Shown here piece after piece: positions 33,599 to 37,925 of a DNA stretch of 37,925 nucleotides. Every line of letters begins with the position of its first letter. Position 1 is the stretch's first letter. The stretch is from contig JAGWZL010000018.1 of NCBI GenBank assembly GCA_018968815.1, positions 1 through 37,925 of the forward strand, written 5' to 3'. The notes beneath the pieces were generated by a model. The model had not been told where the DNA came from and did no database searches. It was given only the letters and a program-made list of their open reading frames with translations. The position numbers and the translations under genes are program-made. This DNA comes from Verrucomicrobiota bacterium. GTDB taxonomy: Bacteria; Chlamydiota; Chlamydiia; Chlamydiales; SM23-39.

Positions 33599-34937
33599 GT
33601 TGGTAGGCGAACAGCAGCAACACGGGCAGGATCATCAAGACAAATCCGGCGCCGATCGTCAGCGCGTACTGCAATTTATTTTGAATCACCACATCGGGGG
33701 GCGGCTCGAATCCCACTATGATGGTCATGATGCATCCGGTCAATCCGGCCAAGCATGATGCGGTTCGGATCCCTTTTGGGATTTGATAGCCTTGATCTGT
33801 TCTCTTCAGTTTCAACGCGGCCAAAAAGAGCAAGATGTACATCACCATATATAATCCTGTACTGAGCGCCATCAAGAACCAATAGAATGAGTTCACGCTC
33901 GGCATGAGCTGCATGCCCAGGCAAAATACTGATACTAACACGGCTTGAGCCACCAAAATCCGCACGGCTGTCCCGTGTCGATTGGTCTGCACAAAATATT
34001 TGGGCAAAAAGCCGTGTTCCGCTGCCTGAAGCAGCCCTTTTGCAGGGGACAGGAGCCAATTGACCGACCCTCCCACGCTGCCCACGATGATGAGCAGAGC
34101 CAAAACGGGAATCAGCACAGGCATATGGAATGCGTTAAAAAAGAGGGAAAAAGTCTGCATGACCCCGTTGACATACTGAATGTCGGCTGTGGGGATGACA
34201 ATGGCGACAGCCAAAGCTCCCAAAATCAGGGTCGCCAAGAGGATCAGGACCGAAAGGCCGATGGCCTTGGGAAAATTCTTTTGAGGATTTTCAATATCGC
34301 TCACATGGACGCCTGCCAGTTCCATGCCTAAAAAGGAGGCCATAATCGTCACAAGGGCAATCCCATTGGCTCCTAAATCAAAAGAGGGGATCATCCTTTC
34401 AAACGAGATCGCGACCGGATGGCCCAAAAAAACCCACGCTGCGCCGAGCGCAATGAGAAACAGCATGGGCACAATCGTGCCGATGGTCCCGCAAAAGGCG
34501 TTGAGTCTGGCCGACACCCGAATCCCCCTGAGATTTAAAAAGGTGAGGCCCCAAAACGTAAACAGGGCAAACCCCAGCAAGAACCAGCGGTTTGTTGCGA
34601 GAGCGGGGTTGATGAGATACGCTGCAGTTCCGGCAATGAAGAGGAGCATCGTCGGGTACCAGACCATGGTATTGATCCACTGCAGCCATACGGCAAACGT
34701 CCCCATCCTAGCCCCAAAGGCGTGCTGGATCCAGTAATAGATCCCCCCCTCTTTGGGATACCGGGAAGCCAGCTCTGCCGACACCAGCGCCACCGGAATT
34801 AAAAAAAAGAGGGCCGATAGGATAAAGAGAAACACCAAGGAAGAGCCGAATAACGCGCTCGTGGGCAACGTCCGGATGCTATCGATCGCGGCGACGATCA
34901 GTAAGACAAGAGAAAAAAGAGGAATTTTTTGATTCAT
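33570..34937 (-). CDS. APC-superfamily amino-acid permease (GadC/AdiC-like branch)
   Basis: A 455-aa inner-membrane transporter with about 12 predicted helices. The first helix region (SLVLLIVAAIDSIRTLPTSA) and the following PVALVSAELASRYPKEGGIYYWIQHAFG match the conserved helix 1-2 hairpin of APC amino-acid transporters, and GVHVSDIENPQKNFPKAI is the family's typical loop after helix 6. Exchange of amino acids such as glutamate/GABA or arginine/agmatine is known in this branch; the substrate here cannot be read. ATG 34937 is chosen, and the protein ends KTRWTA inside the operon terminator. Confidence 0.9.
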   Translation of the reverse strand: MNQKIPLFSLVLLIVAAIDSIRTLPTSALFGSSLVFLFILSALFFLIPVALVSAELASRYPKEGGIYYWIQHAFGARMGTFAVWLQWINTMVWYPTMLLFIAGTAAYLINPALATNRWFLLGFALFTFWGLTFLNLRGIRVSARLNAFCGTIGTIVPMLFLIALGAAWVFLGHPVAISFERMIPSFDLGANGIALVTIMASFLGMELAGVHVSDIENPQKNFPKAIGLSVLILLATLILGALAVAIVIPTADIQYVNGVMQTFSLFFNAFHMPVLIPVLALLIIVGSVGGSVNWLLSPAKGLLQAAEHGFLPKYFVQTNRHGTAVRILVAQAVLVSVFCLGMQLMPSVNSFYWFLMALSTGLYMVMYILLFLAALKLKRTDQGYQIPKGIRTASCLAGLTGCIMTIIVGFEPPPDVVIQNKLQYALTIGAGFVLMILPVLLLFAYQRKQKTRWTA

Positions 34938-34991
34938 GCATTCGATTGTACTATTTTGCCAATTTCCATAGAATGAAGTTTTGGAGCAGCG

Positions 34992-35792
34992 ATGATCGTA
35001 CTCGTCAAAAGACAGGCCTATCGGATTCTAGAAATGATTGGGGACTACGTCTCCTTGATGTTTGACTGCATCGTCGCCAGTTTCAAAAAACCCCCATCCT
35101 GGAAACTGATTCGGGAGCAGCTGTTCCATATCGGCGTCATGTCATTGGGCGTGGTGTCGATCACCGGCTTTACGACCGGCTTTGTATTGGCCGCTCAATC
35201 CTTTTATCAGCTGGGAGAAAAGGGCCTCGCCAGCGTGACCGGGGTGCTTGTCGGCAAATCGATGCTCACCGAACTGGGTCCCATTTTAACCGCTTTTATG
35301 GTCACCGGCCGAGTCGGCTCCTCCATGTGCGCAGAGCTCGGGACCATGAAAGTGACCGAACAGATCGATGCCCTAAAATCGATGGCGATCAACCCCTATG
35401 CGTATCTCGTCGCGCCTCGCATCATCGCAGGCACCTTCATGATCCCCCTCCTCACCCTATTTTGCGTCCTCATGGGAATCTTTGGCGGCTTTCTCATCGC
35501 CTCCAACCTGTTCAATATGACGGCCACCAATTACTTCGCCCCGATGCGGATCCATATCACTCTGTTTGACTTTCTTTCAGGGGTGGTGAAGTCGACCATT
35601 TTTGGCATCTTGATCGTGACGGTCTGCTGCTATCGGGGCATGCGCACGACCGGAGGCGCCGCCGGCGTGGGCAGATCCACCACACAAAGCGTGGTGACCA
35701 GCTACGTTCTCATCCTGATCGCCGATTTCTTCCTCACATTGGTCCTCAACATGATCCACCAAGCGCTGAAATTCGATTGGATGAGAGGTTAA
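34992..35792 (+). CDS. mlaE: MlaE-like phospholipid ABC transporter permease
   Basis: A 266-aa integral membrane protein of the MlaE/YrbE family. It shows the conserved cytoplasmic region GPILTAFMVTGRVGSSMCAELGTMKVTEQIDALKSMAINP split over residues 95-135 and about five transmembrane helices. The Mla system moves phospholipids between the outer and inner membrane and keeps the outer leaflet asymmetric. A GGAG lies ~6 nt before the ATG, and the TAA abuts the mlaF ATG. Confidence 0.95.
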   Translation: MIVLVKRQAYRILEMIGDYVSLMFDCIVASFKKPPSWKLIREQLFHIGVMSLGVVSITGFTTGFVLAAQSFYQLGEKGLASVTGVLVGKSMLTELGPILTAFMVTGRVGSSMCAELGTMKVTEQIDALKSMAINPYAYLVAPRIIAGTFMIPLLTLFCVLMGIFGGFLIASNLFNMTATNYFAPMRIHITLFDFLSGVVKSTIFGILIVTVCCYRGMRTTGGAAGVGRSTTQSVVTSYVLILIADFFLTLVLNMIHQALKFDWMRG

Positions 35793-36557
35793 ATGATCCG
35801 GATCAAAAATCTTTGGAAACGCTATAGCAATGTCGATGTGCTACGGGGACTGAACTTAGAGGTCCATCAAGGAGAAATTTTGGTCATTTTGGGCAGATCA
35901 GGCGTCGGAAAAAGCGTCCTCTTGCGCCACATCATCGGCATTGAAAAACCAGACCAAGGCTCGATCGAAATCGATGGAGTGAACATCACCCATTTGAAAA
36001 AAAATCAGATCTATCACGCCGTGCGCAACATGGGGATGCTCTTTCAAGGCTCCGCCCTCTTTGATTCCATGAATATCGAAGAAAATACAGCCTTTTACTT
36101 AAAACAGCATCGCGATATTGTGACGAAAAAGAGGCTCGAGCCCGAAGTGATCCAGGTACGCGTCCAAGAAGCGCTCAAAATGGTCGGCCTAGAAGGGGCC
36201 GGTCATAAAATGCCCTCCGATCTGTCCGGCGGCATGAGAAAACGGGCCGGTCTGGCCCGCCTCATCGTCTACCGCCCCTCTATCCTCCTCTACGATGAAC
36301 CCACAACAGGCCTCGACCCCATCACCGCCCAACAAATCAACGAGCTCATCGTCACAACACAAAATGAACTCAAAGGAACCAGCATCGTCGTCACCCACGA
36401 TCTCCACTCCGCCCTCTTTATGGCCGATCGACTCGCCCTGCATCAAGAGGGACAAATCATCCATGTATCTGAACCTGAAACATTTATGAACATCGATCAC
36501 CCTACGATCAATTTCTTAAGGGAAAATCAACAACTGAAGAGGAAACAACCATCATGA
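35793..36557 (+). CDS. mlaF: MlaF-like phospholipid ABC transporter ATPase
   Basis: A 254-aa ABC ATPase. Walker A is GRSGVGKS (residues 34-41), the signature is LSGGMRKRAGLAR and Walker B LLYDEPTTGLD, with the H-loop in VVTHDLHSA. It powers the MlaE permease. It starts immediately after the mlaE stop, and its TGA overlaps the mlaD ATG (ATGA), so the three genes form a tight operon. Confidence 0.96.
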   Translation: MIRIKNLWKRYSNVDVLRGLNLEVHQGEILVILGRSGVGKSVLLRHIIGIEKPDQGSIEIDGVNITHLKKNQIYHAVRNMGMLFQGSALFDSMNIEENTAFYLKQHRDIVTKKRLEPEVIQVRVQEALKMVGLEGAGHKMPSDLSGGMRKRAGLARLIVYRPSILLYDEPTTGLDPITAQQINELIVTTQNELKGTSIVVTHDLHSALFMADRLALHQEGQIIHVSEPETFMNIDHPTINFLRENQQLKRKQPS

Positions 36558-37792
36558 CGGATCGGATCAAAAATATTCTCATTGGTCTTTTTGTGTTAGG
36601 CGCGATTGGGATCATGATCTCTGTCATTCTTTTTCTGAAGCCGACCGTTGGAGATGGCAAAAAGATTTTGAGCGTCCGTTTTGCGAACATTACGGGGATT
36701 GGGATAGGCACTCGAGTGACATTTGCGGGCAAGCCGGTGGGGACAGTGACCCATATTCGAGAGCTGACGAAAGCGCGCGATGAGGCGGATGAGCATGGGC
36801 GGATCTATATGTATCAGCTCACCTTAAAGATTGATTCGAACGTCGATGTGTATAGCAACGATGAGATTGCGATTAAGACAACGGGATTAATGGGGGAAAA
36901 ATCGATTGCGATTTTGCCGAAAGCCTCTACGCCTACCAAACCGGCCTCTCCCATCATCGATCAGATTGTCTATGCCAGCTCTACGGACGCGCTCGAGCAC
37001 ACGTTCAATCAAGTTTCGCACGCTGCTAATCAAATGGAGACGACCGTTCGCCGCGTCGATTCGATGCTTTTGGAAAATCAAACGCTTCTGACCAGCGCTC
37101 TCAAATCCTTTGACGGAGCGATGAAGCAAATCGATCAACTGCTAGGCTCGATGGATCGAGAAAAGCTGGTCCCCGCGTTGACCGAATCGGTGAATCTGCT
37201 CAGCCGCAATATGGAAATGGTGAAAGCGAGTCTGGAAGAGGATCAGCTGCTCCACAAGCTCGCCTCGCTCACGGAGAGTCTCGATCAGGCCGCAAACGCC
37301 TTCAACAATGAGGGGGCGCAGACGCTCGTGCATCTCAATCAAATTGCGCGCGATATCGCCTCTGGATCGGGCACTGTAGGCAGACTCATTGTGGGGGACG
37401 ATCTGTATTTGCGCCTCGCCTCTCTTATGAACAAAGGGGAAACGCTCATGAACGACATCAATCACTATGGGCTGCTCTTCCATTACAATAAGCAGTGGCA
37501 GAAATCGCGCACGCGCAAGGCCAGCTTTTTGAAGGCGCTCGATACTCCCCAAGAATTTCGCAATTATTTTGAAGGGGAGGTCGATTCGATGACCACCTCT
37601 TTGGGCAGGCTCTCGGAACTCATGGATCGGGCAGGCTCAGAGCAAAGATCGCAGATCGTCCAAAGCAATGCCTTCAAATCCCATTTTGCCAACTTGATGC
37701 GCCAGACCCAAGGCCTCACCGACGCCCTCAAGCTCTACAACGAAGGGCTCATCGCGGAAAGCGAAACGCTTCCCCAAGAAGACAATCAGTAG
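36554..37792 (+). CDS. mlaD: MlaD-like MCE-domain lipid-binding protein
   Basis: A 412-aa protein with an N-terminal membrane anchor (IKNILIGLFVLGAIGIMISVILF) followed by the MCE domain (KILSVRFANITGIGIGTRVT, FAGKPVGTVTHI), then a long helical C-terminal region of repeated Glu/Leu/Gln heptads. It binds the substrate and faces the periplasm. It is longer than E. coli MlaD (~180 aa), as in many longer MCE proteins with coiled C-terminal extensions. The stop leads into the terminal inverted-repeat region. No mlaB or mlaC gene is seen nearby. Confidence 0.92.
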   Translation: MTDRIKNILIGLFVLGAIGIMISVILFLKPTVGDGKKILSVRFANITGIGIGTRVTFAGKPVGTVTHIRELTKARDEADEHGRIYMYQLTLKIDSNVDVYSNDEIAIKTTGLMGEKSIAILPKASTPTKPASPIIDQIVYASSTDALEHTFNQVSHAANQMETTVRRVDSMLLENQTLLTSALKSFDGAMKQIDQLLGSMDREKLVPALTESVNLLSRNMEMVKASLEEDQLLHKLASLTESLDQAANAFNNEGAQTLVHLNQIARDIASGSGTVGRLIVGDDLYLRLASLMNKGETLMNDINHYGLLFHYNKQWQKSRTRKASFLKALDTPQEFRNYFEGEVDSMTTSLGRLSELMDRAGSEQRSQIVQSNAFKSHFANLMRQTQGLTDALKLYNEGLIAESETLPQEDNQ

Positions 37793-37925
37793 TATACCGC
37801 TCGTGATTCGAAAGTTGGTTCTGCCAGCGTCGGCAGCCACTGTTTTTGGGATCCGCCTGCATCGCTCAACTTATTCAAGTTGAGCTGCTTCGGCGCCGGC
37901 TTCGCCTGACCCAAAAACAGGGCGC
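37793..37925. other. Nested inverted repeats at the window edge
   Basis: Three hairpin-forming pairs lie in the last ~130 bp: CTGCC/GGCAG near 37821-37836, CTGTTTTTGGG (37840-37850) with CCCAAAAACAG (37910-37920), and, inside that loop, GCTCAACTT-ATTC-AAGTTGAGC (37864-37885). There is no simple terminator T-run. The element may continue beyond the window. It follows the mlaEFD operon and could be a terminator-like or repeat element. Confidence 0.75.

Overview
The window looks like a chromosomal segment of an environmental member of the Chlamydiota (a Waddlia-, Criblamydia-, Parachlamydia- or Simkania-like organism). The family cannot be fixed from this sequence alone. The reasons are: a type III secretion (T3S) translocon cassette with an LcrH/SycD-type TPR chaperone; a plant/chlamydia-type FabI; and several neighbourhoods that, from memory, follow Chlamydia gene order. 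These are sucB-sucA / small acidic protein / hemN-like, then the CT047/CT048-like pair, and fabI next to a HAD phosphatase. No transposase, CRISPR array, tRNA or rRNA gene was seen.

Layout. 1-1011: inverted repeat and a xerD-like recombinase whose ATG is out of frame with the body. 1078-5655: two long lineage-specific proteins flanking a short-LID adenylate kinase, with four tandem copies of one intrinsic terminator between the convergent genes. 5833-6869: a 54-aa protein, a 2Fe-2S ferredoxin and a DUF1858/A-type Fe-S carrier fusion. 6881-7232: about 8.6 copies of a 41-bp repeat. 7235-12379 (minus): the 2-oxoglutarate dehydrogenase operon sucA-sucB-lpd. 12562-16652: acidic protein-hemW (plus), then FKBP-type isomerase, RsmI-like methyltransferase, DNA polymerase III delta and OsmC (minus). 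16731-18052: small membrane protein, 15 copies of a pentanucleotide, and a 1-kb cassette with ~275-bp inverted arms around one unknown gene. 18138-24000: ParA-like ATPase, fabI, a toroid-like unknown, HAD phosphatase, an Ala/Ser/Thr-rich protein, a FliO-like protein, a 138-bp-period repeat and a membrane protein. 23980-29910: hemL divergent from tamA-tamB. 30103-33551: a candidate diphtheria-toxin-type ADP-ribosyltransferase followed by a four-gene T3S translocon operon. 33570-37792: an APC amino-acid permease and an mlaEFD phospholipid transport operon. The last ~130 bp are nested inverted repeats cut by the window edge.

How it fits together: the window mixes core metabolism (TCA cycle, fatty acid synthesis, tetrapyrrole synthesis), outer-membrane biogenesis and lipid traffic (tamAB, mlaEFD), and host-interaction genes (T3S translocon, putative effector, lineage-specific proteins). 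Most operons are tightly packed, with ATGA/GTGA/TAATG overlaps. Convergent gaps carry expanded tandem repeats, a recurring oddity of this segment. The items most worth following are the putative ADP-ribosyltransferase beside the translocon operon, the coiled-coil protein in the place where other T3S operons encode the needle tip, and the inverted-repeat cassette that could flip its gene.
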